Below are positions 35,400 to 43,120 of a DNA stretch of 64,000 nucleotides, in pieces. This stretch comes from Tenacibaculum gallaicum. GTDB taxonomy: Bacteria; Bacteroidota; Bacteroidia; Flavobacteriales; Flavobacteriaceae. A program made the position numbers and the translations under genes. The DNA lies in contig NZ_QUNS01000002.1 of NCBI RefSeq assembly GCF_003387615.1, positions 62,001-126,000 on the forward strand, written 5' to 3'. How positions within the stretch are numbered: the first letter of the stretch is position 1; the number at the start of each line of letters is the position of its first letter. Under the pieces are notes generated by a model. That model was not told the DNA's origin, searched no databases, and saw nothing but the letters and a program-made list of their open reading frames with translations.

Positions 35400-35765
35400 A
35401 TGGAAGTAATAGGGAAAATCAAATTAATTAACGAAACGCAAACATTCGGATCTAACGGATTTAGAAAGCGTGAAATGGTTGTAACTACTGATGAGCAGTA
35501 CCCGCAAATGATAATGATTGAGTTTATTCAAGATAAATGTGATTTATTAAACAGTTATCAAGTTGGGCAAGATGTAAAGGTTTCTATTAATTTAAGAGGT
35601 AGAGAGTGGATTAACCCACAAGGAGAGGCAAAGTATTTTAACTCTGTTCAAGGATGGAGAATTGAAAACTTAGCACAAGCAGCTCCTCAAAACATTCCAC
35701 CAGCTGACCAATTTGAGCCAGCTCCAGATTTATCTGCAAACGAACCAGATGATTTACCTTTCTAA
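35400..35765 (+). CDS. DUF3127 (single-stranded-DNA-binding-like) protein
   Basis: 121 residues. An OB-fold-like sequence (MEVIGKIKLINETQTFGSNGFRKREMVVTTDEQYPQMIMIEF, then YFNSVQGWRIE) with an acidic tail ending ANEPDDLPF, which looks like the C-terminal tip of SSB proteins that recruits partner proteins. The family is DUF3127. It is placed after flavin reductase, and a strong terminator follows. A role in DNA metabolism is inference from the tail. Confidence 0.85.
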   Translation: MEVIGKIKLINETQTFGSNGFRKREMVVTTDEQYPQMIMIEFIQDKCDLLNSYQVGQDVKVSINLRGREWINPQGEAKYFNSVQGWRIENLAQAAPQNIPPADQFEPAPDLSANEPDDLPF

Positions 35766-35797
35766 GAAAAGTTAAGTTAGAAAATAAGAATACAAAT

Positions 35798-35826
35798 AAA
35801 AAGAGCGCAAATTTTGCGCTCTTTTT
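35798..35826 (+). terminator. rho-independent terminator after the DUF3127 gene
   Basis: Stem AAAAAGAGCGCAAA / TTTGCGCTCTTTTT; strong GC core and U tail. Confidence 0.92.
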
Positions 35827-35867
35827 CTGTTTTGCGGAAAACTACATATTTACTTACGGATATCCCC

Positions 35868-35898
35868 TTTAATGAATTAACAACCAGCTATATATTTG
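35868..35898 (+). promoter_or_regulatory. orphan promoter for a candidate small RNA
   Basis: TTTA, 19 bases, TATATTTG: the -7 element is perfect and the spacing exact, with one mismatch at -33. No coding gene follows for more than 2.5 kb on this strand; a terminator lies about 50 bp downstream. Confidence 0.55.
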
Positions 35899-35903
35899 TA
35901 CCA

Positions 35904-35982
35904 TAATCATTCAATAAATAATTATTGATTGAGAATTTAAGGGGAAATAAAAACCTTCTGATTTAGTTCAGAAGGTTTTTTA
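35904..35982 (+). ncRNA. candidate small RNA (about 80 nt)
   Basis: Between a strong promoter (-7 at 35891-35898) and a terminator hairpin (35949-35980) lies about 80 bp with no start codon and no ORF. It has an AU-rich part with the palindrome AATAATTATT, then a purine stretch AAGGGGAAA that resembles an anti-Shine-Dalgarno target. It is inference from promoter plus terminator geometry only; not a recognised family. Confidence 0.4.
35949..35980 (+). terminator. terminator of the candidate small RNA
   Basis: Stem AAAACCTTCTGA / TCAGAAGGTTTT with a 7-base loop, followed by T-rich sequence. It could also serve the DUF1456 gene on the minus strand (stop at 36007). Confidence 0.82.
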
Positions 35983-36006
35983 ATTATATAAGTGTTAGTG
36001 GTGTGG

Positions 36007-36255
36007 TTATTTTTTTGTTGGCTTTTTCTCAGGCATCGGACCTCTTAAATGAATAATTAATCCGTTTAAAAAATTACGTAAAAACTGATCACCGCATTCC
36101 ATATACTTAGGGTGATCTTCCTTTCTGAAAATAGCATTAAGCTCTGATTTAGAAACTTTAAAATCTACCAAGGCGCAGATGTCAATAATATCAGTATCTC
36201 TTAATTTGTGCGCTACTCGTAGCTTTTTAAAAATATCGTTGTTAGTTAGTCCCAT
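36007..36255 (-). CDS. DUF1456 (YehS-like) single-repeat protein
   Basis: 82 residues. It matches the second of the two repeats in E. coli YehS (about 156 residues): NNDIFKKLRVAHKLRDTDII, FRKEDHPKYMECGDQFLRNFLNGLI. The usual family protein has two such repeats, so this is a one-repeat form, possibly acting as a dimer. The Pro/Lys tail PEKKPTKK is typical. It follows the DedA-like gene by 12 bp and is probably co-transcribed. Function unknown. Confidence 0.82.
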   Translation of the reverse strand: MGLTNNDIFKKLRVAHKLRDTDIIDICALVDFKVSKSELNAIFRKEDHPKYMECGDQFLRNFLNGLIIHLRGPMPEKKPTKK

Positions 36256-36267
36256 AATTGTTTTAAG

Positions 36268-36903
36268 TTAATTTACTACTGAAAAAATAGCCCAAGCATA
36301 AATAGCAAAACGAGCAAAACGAAATAGCCCTACAAAAACTACATTTTTAAAAGGATATTTAATCATACCCGCAGTTAAACAGCTAATAGCAAAAGGTAGT
36401 GGTAATAATGCACCTACCAAAATTAAAAAACCTCCCCATTTACTGGTATTTTTTAGGTTCTTAGCCATTTTAACCTCTAAGTAATTTTTTACAGAATCAA
36501 TTTTTAAAGAAGCTCTACCTATAAAATAAGCACACAAACCACCTAAGTAAGATAGCGTTGCTAGTAAAGAAATGTTTAGAATAGGATCTTCTGTTTTCTT
36601 AGACCATGCGATGAAAATTTCTGGCGGAATTAATCCTAAAATCGTTTCAGAAATAAAAAAAGTAATTAAAATCCCTGTTCTAGAAAAAGTTTCGGTCATG
36701 GTTTGTAAACCATCGTTAATGTTATAAACATACTTGTTAAACAACACTAAACCAACAACTACCCCTACAATTGGCCAAAAAGCTTTCTTTAAGCTTACCC
36801 AAATAAACATGTAAAAACCAGTGCGATTATAGTAGTTGTGTAAACGTTTATAATGCGGCTTGTCTATTTTCTTTTTATTCTTTTTTTTATTCTTTTTACT
36901 CAT
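36268..36903 (-). CDS. VTT-domain (YqaA/DedA-like) membrane protein
   Basis: 211 residues. Basic N-terminus (MSKKNKKKNKKKIDKPHYK), then helices about 38-58 (FWPIVGVVVGLVLF), about 75-90 and a core region ETILGLIPPEIFIAWSK plus LATLSYLGGLCAYFIGRASLK and GGFLILVGALLPLPFAISCLTAGMIKYPF, which is the VTT/SNARE-associated signature. DedA-type proteins act in membrane lipid or proton-motive-force homeostasis; some flip undecaprenyl phosphate. Which applies here is not visible. Confidence 0.88.
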   Translation of the reverse strand: MSKKNKKKNKKKIDKPHYKRLHNYYNRTGFYMFIWVSLKKAFWPIVGVVVGLVLFNKYVYNINDGLQTMTETFSRTGILITFFISETILGLIPPEIFIAWSKKTEDPILNISLLATLSYLGGLCAYFIGRASLKIDSVKNYLEVKMAKNLKNTSKWGGFLILVGALLPLPFAISCLTAGMIKYPFKNVVFVGLFRFARFAIYAWAIFSVVN

Positions 36904-36982
36904 CGCTAAAAAAGCCTCTAATTTTTAGGAATAGCAAAAGTACGAGGTAATTAGAAATTACACCACAAATATCTGTTAATTA

Positions 36983-38539
36983 TTATAGGTTTGCTACGGC
37001 TGCCTCAGCACAACGTTCACCATCCATAGCGGCAGAGATAATCCCTCCAGCATAACCACCACCTTCACCACAAGGAAAAAGCCCTTCAATTTGTGGATGT
37101 TCTAGGCTTTCTTTTCGTGGAATATTTACAGGCGATGAGGTTCTAGATTCCACCCCAATAATGTTTGCTTCCGCAGTATAATACCCGTGCATTTTTTGTC
37201 CGAAAGCCGCAAAACCCTTGCGTAATCTGCTACCAATCAATTTAGGAAGTAACGAATGTAATGGAGAAGAATTCAATCCTGGTTGATACGAACAATCATT
37301 TAAAGAAGAAGACAATCTACCTTCCACAAAATCAGTTAAGCGTTGTGCAGGGGCAACTTGACTTTTTCCACCTGCGTTAAATGCTAACTTTTCTAAATCT
37401 TTTTGATATTGCAAGCCTTTTAAAGCCCCGTACTTCTCGTACTTCGGTAAGTCTTTATCAACATTAATTTCAACGACAATACCCGAGTTGGCAAACTTGT
37501 TATTACGACGCGAAGGCGACATCCCGTTTACCACTACTTCACCATTGGCAGTTGCCGCAGGAACGATGAATCCACCGGGGCACATACAGAATGAGTACAC
37601 TCCACGATTTCCAACTTGGTGCACTAAACTATATGCAGCAGCAGGCAATAACTCATCACGTTCACCAGAACAACTATATTGAATTTGATCAATAATTTCT
37701 TGCGGATGTTCTACACGAACTCCCATAGCAAACGACTTCGCTTGTAGTAAAATATCTTTTTTATGCAATAGCTCGTATATATCTCTTGCCGAATGCCCTG
37801 TAGCCAAGACAACAGCATTCACAGCCATTTCAGTCCCGTTTTGTAATTGTATGGCTTGTAGTTTATTGTTTTTAACGATAAAATCGGTCACACGGGTTTC
37901 AAAATGAACTTCACCACCGTGTTTTAAAATCGTTTCTCGAATGTTTTGAATAATCTTCGGAAGTTTGTTCGTTCCTATATGCGGATGCGCATCCACCAAA
38001 ATTTGGTCAGTAGCACCATGATATACTAAGTTCTCAAATATTTTACGAACATCACCACGCTTTAAACTTCTTGTATACAACTTTCCGTCCGAATACGTTC
38101 CAGCACCACCTTCACCAAAACAATAGTTAGAGTCTGGATTTACCTCATGAAATTGATTAATAGCACGTAAATCTCTACGACGATCTTGTACATTTTTACC
38201 ACGCTCTAACACAATAGGTTTATAACCCAATTCAATACAACGAAGCGCTGCATACATTCCTGCAGGACCAAAACCTACAATATGAATTTCTTTTGCATTC
38301 GATACGTCTTGATATTCAAAAATATAATCAGGAGTATCAGGTTGCGGTTCATTGATGTATACCGCTACCTTATAGTTAAAAATAACTTCTTTTTTACGTG
38401 CATCAATCGATTTACGTAACACCTTTACGCTAGTAATATCAGCAATAGGAATACCTAGCTTTTTAGAAGCTTTTAGCTGTAATATATTGTCTTTGCGTTC
38501 TTCTACTAAATTAACACGTAATTGAAGTTCTTTAACCAT
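36983..38539 (-). CDS. FAD-dependent dehydrogenase (COG2509-like)
   Basis: 518 residues. An N-terminal ferredoxin-like region (about 1-90) precedes the FAD site HIVGFGPAGMYAALRCIELG. Further marks are FGEGGAGTYSDGKLYTR, VLATGHSARDIYELLHKK and the C-terminal GLFPCGEGGGYAGGIISAAMDGERCAEA. It belongs to the large uncharacterised FAD oxidoreductase family found in most Bacteroidota. Redox partner and substrate unknown. Confidence 0.88.
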   Translation of the reverse strand: MVKELQLRVNLVEERKDNILQLKASKKLGIPIADITSVKVLRKSIDARKKEVIFNYKVAVYINEPQPDTPDYIFEYQDVSNAKEIHIVGFGPAGMYAALRCIELGYKPIVLERGKNVQDRRRDLRAINQFHEVNPDSNYCFGEGGAGTYSDGKLYTRSLKRGDVRKIFENLVYHGATDQILVDAHPHIGTNKLPKIIQNIRETILKHGGEVHFETRVTDFIVKNNKLQAIQLQNGTEMAVNAVVLATGHSARDIYELLHKKDILLQAKSFAMGVRVEHPQEIIDQIQYSCSGERDELLPAAAYSLVHQVGNRGVYSFCMCPGGFIVPAATANGEVVVNGMSPSRRNNKFANSGIVVEINVDKDLPKYEKYGALKGLQYQKDLEKLAFNAGGKSQVAPAQRLTDFVEGRLSSSLNDCSYQPGLNSSPLHSLLPKLIGSRLRKGFAAFGQKMHGYYTAEANIIGVESRTSSPVNIPRKESLEHPQIEGLFPCGEGGGYAGGIISAAMDGERCAEAAVANL

Positions 38540-38592
38540 ACTGCAAAACTAGTTAAAAAAACAATCTGCTCATATCAATTTTAAGTAATCCG

Positions 38593-38621
38593 TTGGTTGA
38601 AATTAGTATTTTCTATTTTTG
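38593..38621 (+). promoter_or_regulatory. promoter reading into the heptad repeat
   Basis: TTG, 18 bases, TATTTTTG. The last G of the -7 element is the first base of the 7-bp tandem repeat, so transcription would begin inside the repeat. Confidence 0.6.
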
Positions 38622-38694
38622 TCTAAAGTCTAAAGTCTAAAGTCTAAAGTCTAAAGTCTAAAGTCTAAAGTCTAAAGTCTAAAGTCTAAAGTCT
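38621..38694. repeat. 7-bp tandem repeat (GTCTAAA), 10.6 copies
   Basis: Ten perfect copies of GTCTAAA plus GTCT, no mismatch. Situated between the FAD dehydrogenase (minus) and the short-chain fatty acid transporter (plus), 40 bp before the latter's start codon, and downstream of a good promoter. Confidence 0.98.
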
Positions 38695-38734
38695 ATTGGT
38701 ATTTGATTATTTTTAGCAAATCAAACCCTACACT

Positions 38735-40114
38735 ATGAAAATTACGCAGGTTATAGAAAATGTTTTTAAAAAATATTTACCCTCACCTTTTACCATCGCT
38801 ATATTATTAACATTGCTAACTCTTTTATTAGCACTGTTTTTTACAAAACCAGCAGAAAGCTCAGTAGTAAACTATTCTTTAGAGGTGTTACAATTTTGGG
38901 AAAACGGAATTTGGTCTAACGGATTACTCGTTTTTGCCTATCAAATGATGTTGATTTTGGTATTAGGGCATGTATTAGTGTTGAGTAAGCCTGTGAGTAA
39001 TTTAATTTTAAAAGTAACAAAATTCTGTACCAACACAGCAAATAGTGCAGCCATTGTAAGTTGTACTACTATGTTGGTAGCTTTCTTTAATTGGGGATTA
39101 GGACTCATCTTTGGTGCTTTGTTGGCACGTAAAGTAGCAGAACATGCACAACAACACAATATCAAACTAAATTATCCAATTATTGGAGCGGCGGGTTATA
39201 TGGGGTTGATGGTGTGGCATGGTGGAATTTCTGGGTCGGCACCGATAAAAATTAACGAAAGTGGACATATAAAAAGTATTATGCAGTCGGTTTCTTCGGA
39301 TGAGGTTTTAGTTCAAATACCTGATGTGATTGATTATTCTCAAACGATTTTTAGTTGGTGGAATTTGCTAATTTTTTTCGTGGTAGTAGCGGCGGTATCG
39401 GCAACCTTTTATTTTTTAGGGAAGAAAGCAGCTCCAACGGCGATTAATTTACCAGAATATAAAATGCATACCGATGAAAAGGTTAGTACACAAGCAGAAA
39501 GATTGGATAGTTCTCAATGGTTAGCCATTACTTTTGGTGTGTTGATTTTAGTGGCGTTTGGTTATCGTTATTGGGCAGACATTCAGCAGTTAAAAATTAC
39601 GCCTAACCTAATTAATTTTTTTATGTTAGGATTAGGAATTATACTACACGGAAGTTTTAAAAAGTTTACCAACGCTGTAGGGGAATCAATTAGTGATGTC
39701 TCTGGAATTTTAATTCAGTTTCCGTTGTATTTTGGTATTATGGGCGTGATGAAAAGTACGGGAATGGTTACTTTAATTTCTGACTTCTTTGTGTCGATAG
39801 CAACGGCAACGACCTTACCCATATTTACCTTTTTTAGTGCAGGTTTGGTCAATATTTTTGTGCCAAGCGGGGGAGGACAGTGGGTTGTACAAGGACCTAT
39901 TGTGGTAGAAAGTGCGTTAAAATTAGGGGTTCCGTTACCTAAGGCAATTATGGCACTAGCATATGGCGACCAAATAACCAACATGTTACAACCTTTTTGG
40001 GCGTTACCCTTATTAGGAATTACAAAACTAAAAGCAAAAGAAATTTTACCCTATACTTTAATAGCAATGGTGGTAGGTAGCGCAATTTATTTGTTAGGAC
40101 TTACCTTGTTTTAG
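38735..40114 (+). CDS. short-chain fatty acid transporter (AtoE-like)
   Basis: 459 residues with about 12 membrane helices. Signature segments: YLPSPFTIAILLTLLTLLLALFF, FFNWGLGLIFGALLARKVAEHA, GYMGLMVWHGGISGSAPIKI, FVPSGGGQWVVQGPIVVESA and YGDQITNMLQPFWALPLLGI. These match the TIGR00366/AtoE family. The 5' leader holds the heptad repeat, and a hairpin array follows the stop. Confidence 0.92.
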   Translation: MKITQVIENVFKKYLPSPFTIAILLTLLTLLLALFFTKPAESSVVNYSLEVLQFWENGIWSNGLLVFAYQMMLILVLGHVLVLSKPVSNLILKVTKFCTNTANSAAIVSCTTMLVAFFNWGLGLIFGALLARKVAEHAQQHNIKLNYPIIGAAGYMGLMVWHGGISGSAPIKINESGHIKSIMQSVSSDEVLVQIPDVIDYSQTIFSWWNLLIFFVVVAAVSATFYFLGKKAAPTAINLPEYKMHTDEKVSTQAERLDSSQWLAITFGVLILVAFGYRYWADIQQLKITPNLINFFMLGLGIILHGSFKKFTNAVGESISDVSGILIQFPLYFGIMGVMKSTGMVTLISDFFVSIATATTLPIFTFFSAGLVNIFVPSGGGQWVVQGPIVVESALKLGVPLPKAIMALAYGDQITNMLQPFWALPLLGITKLKAKEILPYTLIAMVVGSAIYLLGLTLF

Positions 40115-40121
40115 GAATGAA

Positions 40122-40317
40122 TTGAGGAAACGCCAGCGCGTCACGCTGATGGCTCCGTTATGTTGAGGAAACGTCAGCGAGCTTCGCTGATGGCTCCGTT
40201 ATGTTGAGGAAACGTCAGCGAGCTTCGCTGATGGCTCCGTTATGTTGAGGAAACGCCAGCGAGCTTCGCTGATGGCTCCGTTGTGTTGAGGAAATGCCAA
40301 CGAACTTCGCTGATGGT
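40122..40317. repeat. 41-bp tandem hairpin array, 4.8 copies
   Basis: Units start at 40122, 40163, 40204, 40245 and 40286. Each holds a stem-loop CAGCGA-gct-TCGCTG followed by GATGGCTCCGTT. Unit 1 has stem CAGCG/CGCTG with a different loop; unit 5 has decayed arms. The array is in the 298-bp gap between the transporter and aat; the rest of the gap holds the aat promoter. Confidence 0.95.
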
Positions 40318-40362
40318 GACTATACTTTGTTTTATTGAATAGTCTCTTTTATTGATAAAACG

Positions 40363-40394
40363 TTGATGTTGAATTGGCGGATATAGTATTTTTG
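40363..40394 (+). promoter_or_regulatory. promoter of aat
   Basis: TTG, 21 bases, TATTTTTG (perfect TAnnTTTG), 18 bp before the aat start codon. Confidence 0.6.
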
Positions 40395-40412
40395 TAAAAA
40401 AGAATATAACGA

Positions 40413-41036
40413 ATGATTTGGCTTTCTGAAAAAATAGAGTTTCCTCCGTATGAGTTGGCTACTGATGATGGTTTACTGGCTTTGGGCGGTGATTTATCGG
40501 CTGAACGATTGGTGTATGCCTACCAACATGGAATTTTCCCGTGGTTTAATGAAGGGGAGCCGATTGTTTGGTATTCTCCATGGGAGCGTATGGTGTTATT
40601 TCCTAAGGAAGTGAAGATTTCCAAATCGATGAAACAGGTATTACGAAAAGGCGGTTTTACGATAACGGAAAACAAAGCTTTTGACGATGTTATTTTTAAT
40701 TGCCGGCACATAAATCGTTTTGATCAATTAGGTACTTGGATTACCGATGAAATGGAGGATGCTTATATAAACCTACACGATAAAGGCTATGCAAAATCTA
40801 TTGAGGTATGGATGGACGGTAAATTAGTTGCAGGTTTGTACGGAGTAGATTTAGGAAACGGGGTGTTTTGTGGTGAGAGTATGTTTAGCAAAGTAAGTAA
40901 TATGAGCAAAGTTGCATTTATCCATTTAGCACAAAAGGGAGGCTACAAACTCATCGATTGCCAAGTATATAACGACCATTTAGCAAGTTTAGGCGCGAGA
41001 GAAATTCCTAGAGAGGAGTTTTTGAAGTGGTTGTGA
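40413..41036 (+). CDS. aat: leucyl/phenylalanyl-tRNA-protein transferase
   Basis: 207 residues. It adds Leu or Phe from tRNA to N-terminal Arg/Lys of proteins for ClpAP/ClpS (N-degron) turnover. Motifs: GLLALGGDLSAERLVYAYQHGIFPWFNEGEPIVWYSPWERMVLFP, GTWITDEMEDAYINLHDKGYAKSIEVW and GVFCGESMFS. The N-terminal stretch is slightly shorter than in E. coli, which is common in Bacteroidota. It ends at the first cassette-like junction. Confidence 0.96.
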   Translation: MIWLSEKIEFPPYELATDDGLLALGGDLSAERLVYAYQHGIFPWFNEGEPIVWYSPWERMVLFPKEVKISKSMKQVLRKGGFTITENKAFDDVIFNCRHINRFDQLGTWITDEMEDAYINLHDKGYAKSIEVWMDGKLVAGLYGVDLGNGVFCGESMFSKVSNMSKVAFIHLAQKGGYKLIDCQVYNDHLASLGAREIPREEFLKWL

Positions 41037-41077
41037 ACGTGTTTGAAGTAACTAATTTAGTAAATACAAACCGAATA

Positions 41078-41097
41078 GAAAATCCGTTAGGATTTTC
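41078..41097. repeat. hairpin in the junction after aat
   Basis: GAAAATCC gtta GGATTTTC, perfect 8-bp stem. It sits inside the junction 41037-41141 next to GCTAGAACTAGC (second small palindrome). Confidence 0.75.
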
Positions 41098-41123
41098 GTA
41101 AGTAGGCTAGAACTAGCAATGAA

Positions 41124-41144
41124 TTATACACGTTGTTGTGCTTA
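41124..41144. repeat. left inverted-repeat arm bordering the 41142 gene
   Basis: Pattern TTATACA CGTTGTTGTGC TTA. The last TTA is the complement of the stop codon of the minus-strand gene. A matching inverted arm is at 42234-42255. Confidence 0.6.
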
Positions 41145-42221
41145 GTGTTCTTCAATTTTGTTTATTAATTTTTCTAATTCAACTAACTGTTCTTTGTATT
41201 GTTTAATAATACTTTTTAAGTTTTTGGACATATATTGTTTTTCCAATTCGATACCTTTTACAGCATTTATACCTTTTGTCATTGAAGAAGCAAGACCTTT
41301 TGTTCTTGGGTCAAGTCTCATATGAGCTAAAACTTCTACCAAGGGCTGAAAGAATTCCCTTTTTAAAACGAAAGGATTGAAATTTCCATCTCTTAAATAT
41401 GGCATTATTTGAGATGAATAAAGTTCGGCAATAGGTTTATATCTTGGGTCATTCATAGGGTCAGAATTCAGTTCCTTTTCAAGTTCCACTCCGTAATCTC
41501 TAAATTCGCTACTGAAATTTTGAAGGCTTAAACTCAAAGATGTTGTATGTTCCGAAATTCCGGATAAATATCTATTAAATTTTTCTCGTAAGGTCTCATA
41601 AAGATGTACTAGAATACTAACATATCCATTAGTATTATTTGATATTTTTACTATTTCCTTAAAATCCGTTTTCTTATTATTTAGTTGAATATATTTTATT
41701 AATTCATTTTTATCTAGTGACTTAAAAACCTCTCCGTTTAATGAGGAATAAACTTGTAAATTTTGAATTTCAAAAACCTCTTTTTCGTGTTCAACTAGAT
41801 ATTCTTCTAAAGTTTGAATTTGCTTTTTAAGAGGTTCTTCAATGCTTCTGAGTTCAGCAATCCAACGTTCTCCAGATTTTTTAATTTTCTTTTTACTCGA
41901 ACGTTTTTCAATCAGTTCCTTTACCCAAATACCTAAGAATAATGTAAATATTGGTAATAAGTATTTTAGCCAGTCAACTTTAGTTTTTTCCTTAACCATA
42001 ACAACTTTGGTTAGGTTGTCAGTTGAAAAGGGAATGATTAATTCTTTATTATTGAAATCAAGAATTGTTGTGTCAACTTTTTGAGAAGTTTGTTTTAATA
42101 AACTATCTGACGAAATAGGTGGATTTTCTTTTTTTAAAGAATCAATTTGTATTTCAATCGAGTCTTGACTAAAAGCATTGACTGTAAAGAAGATCAGAAG
42201 GATTATTAAAGTTCTATTCAT
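41142..42221 (-). CDS. hypothetical membrane-anchored coiled-coil protein
   Basis: 359 residues from the ATG at 42221 (MNRTLIILLIFFTVNAFSQD), a signal peptide; an ATG 21 bp upstream gives no better start. A second helix about 85-103 (WLKYLLPIFTLFLGIWVKE) separates an exported part from a cytoplasmic helical domain with many Glu/Lys and heptads (RWIAELRSIEEPLKKQIQTLEEYLVE; KNLKSIIKQYKEQLVELEKLINKIEEH). I do not recognise the family. The gene is enclosed by inverted repeats and seems accessory. Confidence 0.7.
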   Translation of the reverse strand: MNRTLIILLIFFTVNAFSQDSIEIQIDSLKKENPPISSDSLLKQTSQKVDTTILDFNNKELIIPFSTDNLTKVVMVKEKTKVDWLKYLLPIFTLFLGIWVKELIEKRSSKKKIKKSGERWIAELRSIEEPLKKQIQTLEEYLVEHEKEVFEIQNLQVYSSLNGEVFKSLDKNELIKYIQLNNKKTDFKEIVKISNNTNGYVSILVHLYETLREKFNRYLSGISEHTTSLSLSLQNFSSEFRDYGVELEKELNSDPMNDPRYKPIAELYSSQIMPYLRDGNFNPFVLKREFFQPLVEVLAHMRLDPRTKGLASSMTKGINAVKGIELEKQYMSKNLKSIIKQYKEQLVELEKLINKIEEH

Positions 42222-42233
42222 TTTTTTCAGCAT

Positions 42234-42255
42234 TAAGCACAACGTATTTGTATAA
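42234..42255. repeat. right inverted-repeat arm bordering the 41142 gene
   Basis: TAAGCACAACG tatttg TATAA; reverse complement of the left arm at 41124-41144, with small insertions (TTATACA nnn CGTTG TGCTTA). Confidence 0.6.
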
Positions 42256-42308
42256 CTGTTGTTACGGGATTAAAGTTACATATTTTGTTTAAAAACTAAC
42301 GTTAGCAA

Positions 42309-42338
42309 ATCCAAATGGATTCGGACGCAGTCGAATCC
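42309..42338. repeat. hairpins in the inner junction
   Basis: Two overlapping stem options: AATCC aaat GGATT (42309-42321) and GGATTCG ... CGAATCC (42317-42338). Both lie between the two repeat-bordered genes. Confidence 0.7.
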
Positions 42339-42351
42339 GCCGTAATTGTGG

Positions 42352-42370
42352 TTATACATTGTTGTCATTA
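42352..42370. repeat. left inverted-repeat arm bordering the 42372 gene
   Basis: TTATACATTGTTGTCATTA, directly adjoining the stop codon of the minus-strand gene. Related to the arm at 41124-41144. Confidence 0.6.
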
Positions 42371-42371
42371 G

Positions 42372-42986
42372 TTATTTCATTCCAATTTCGATTATTATTT
42401 TTCCTAAATCAGATAGTGTAGTTTCACTATGTCCTTTTGTCCCAATAACAATAAGTCCACTATCAAAGAGTCCATCTCCGAACGTTGTGTAAATATCTCC
42501 TTTCTCGTGCCCATTTTTCAATGTTACCAAATCGTAATAGAAAAAATTCTTTACTATATGCGCACATTTTAAATAGTCTCTATAATTTATTTTTTCCTCA
42601 ATTACAGCTGCAAACATTTTGCCTAAAATCTCTGGTTTTCCATCACTTTCGATTCTTTCAAGTAATTCAAATATCATTTCTCCGACACTACTTTGATATT
42701 TTTTAGAATTGTTTATCTCATCAATCTTTTTAATCCTCTGTTCAAGAGGAATAGTATGCAGTTCAAATAGAAATTTATAGATTTTTTTTGCCGATAGATA
42801 TTTGTTAATTGAATTTCCAAATTTCACCGCTCCAACTATTCCACCAACAAGTGGTAAATCACGTAATACTCCATCATCTATTATTCCATCAACTGCTACT
42901 TCGGCAAAATCTTTGGAAAGTGAAGGTAAGTCTGAATCTTTGATTACTAATTCAAGTTTTTTATTTGGATTTTCAGGTTTTTCCAT
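42372..42986 (-). CDS. hypothetical protein (accessory, repeat-bordered)
   Basis: 204 residues from ATG at 42986 (MEKPENPNKKLELVIKDSDLP). The upstream TTG at 43070 lies in a promoter element and is rejected as start. A glycine-rich part (DLPLVGGIVGAVKFGNSINKYLSAKK) is followed by a helical region with FELHTIPLEQRIKKIDEINNSKKYQSSVGEMIFELLERIES. I do not recognise the family; no signal peptide. It resembles short proteins found as accessory genes in Bacteroidota. Confidence 0.7.
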   Translation of the reverse strand: MEKPENPNKKLELVIKDSDLPSLSKDFAEVAVDGIIDDGVLRDLPLVGGIVGAVKFGNSINKYLSAKKIYKFLFELHTIPLEQRIKKIDEINNSKKYQSSVGEMIFELLERIESDGKPEILGKMFAAVIEEKINYRDYLKCAHIVKNFFYYDLVTLKNGHEKGDIYTTFGDGLFDSGLIVIGTKGHSETTLSDLGKIIIEIGMK

Positions 42987-42989
42987 AAT

Positions 42990-43011
42990 TAATGGCAACT
43001 TGTTTATATAA
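42990..43011. repeat. right inverted-repeat arm bordering the 42372 gene
   Basis: TAATGGCAACTTG then TTTATATAA; its reverse complement aligns with the left arm (TTATA-TA nnn TTGTTG-CATTA) with gaps. It starts 3 bp before the start codon of the gene. Confidence 0.55.
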
Positions 43012-43067
43012 GTACTTTTAGTGTTTTTACCCGAATGATATGGGAGGTATAATAGCACTTTTTTATC

Positions 43068-43075
43068 CAAATATA
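43068..43075 (-). promoter_or_regulatory. -7 element for the 42372 gene
   Basis: TATATTTG on the minus strand (perfect TAnnTTTG), giving a leader of about 75 nt that includes the right inverted-repeat arm. Confidence 0.5.
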
Positions 43076-43120
43076 AAAAAATAAAAAGAGTACTAAGAGT
43101 TTAGTTCAATAGGGTCAGTT

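Noticed and set aside
38621-40317. CRISPR array
   Set aside because: Both tandem repeats are head-to-tail without variable spacers, and no cas gene is present.
41037-42371. Canonical integron attC sites
   Set aside because: The arms resemble attC in layout, but the GTTRRRY core is not met (GTTGTGC, GTTGTCA) and no integrase gene is in the window. Kept only as a cassette-like observation.
42987-43070. Longer form of the 42372 gene starting with MDKKVLLYLPY
   Set aside because: The TTG start lies inside a perfect -7 promoter element and the extension overlaps the inverted repeat arm; ATG at 42986 is better.
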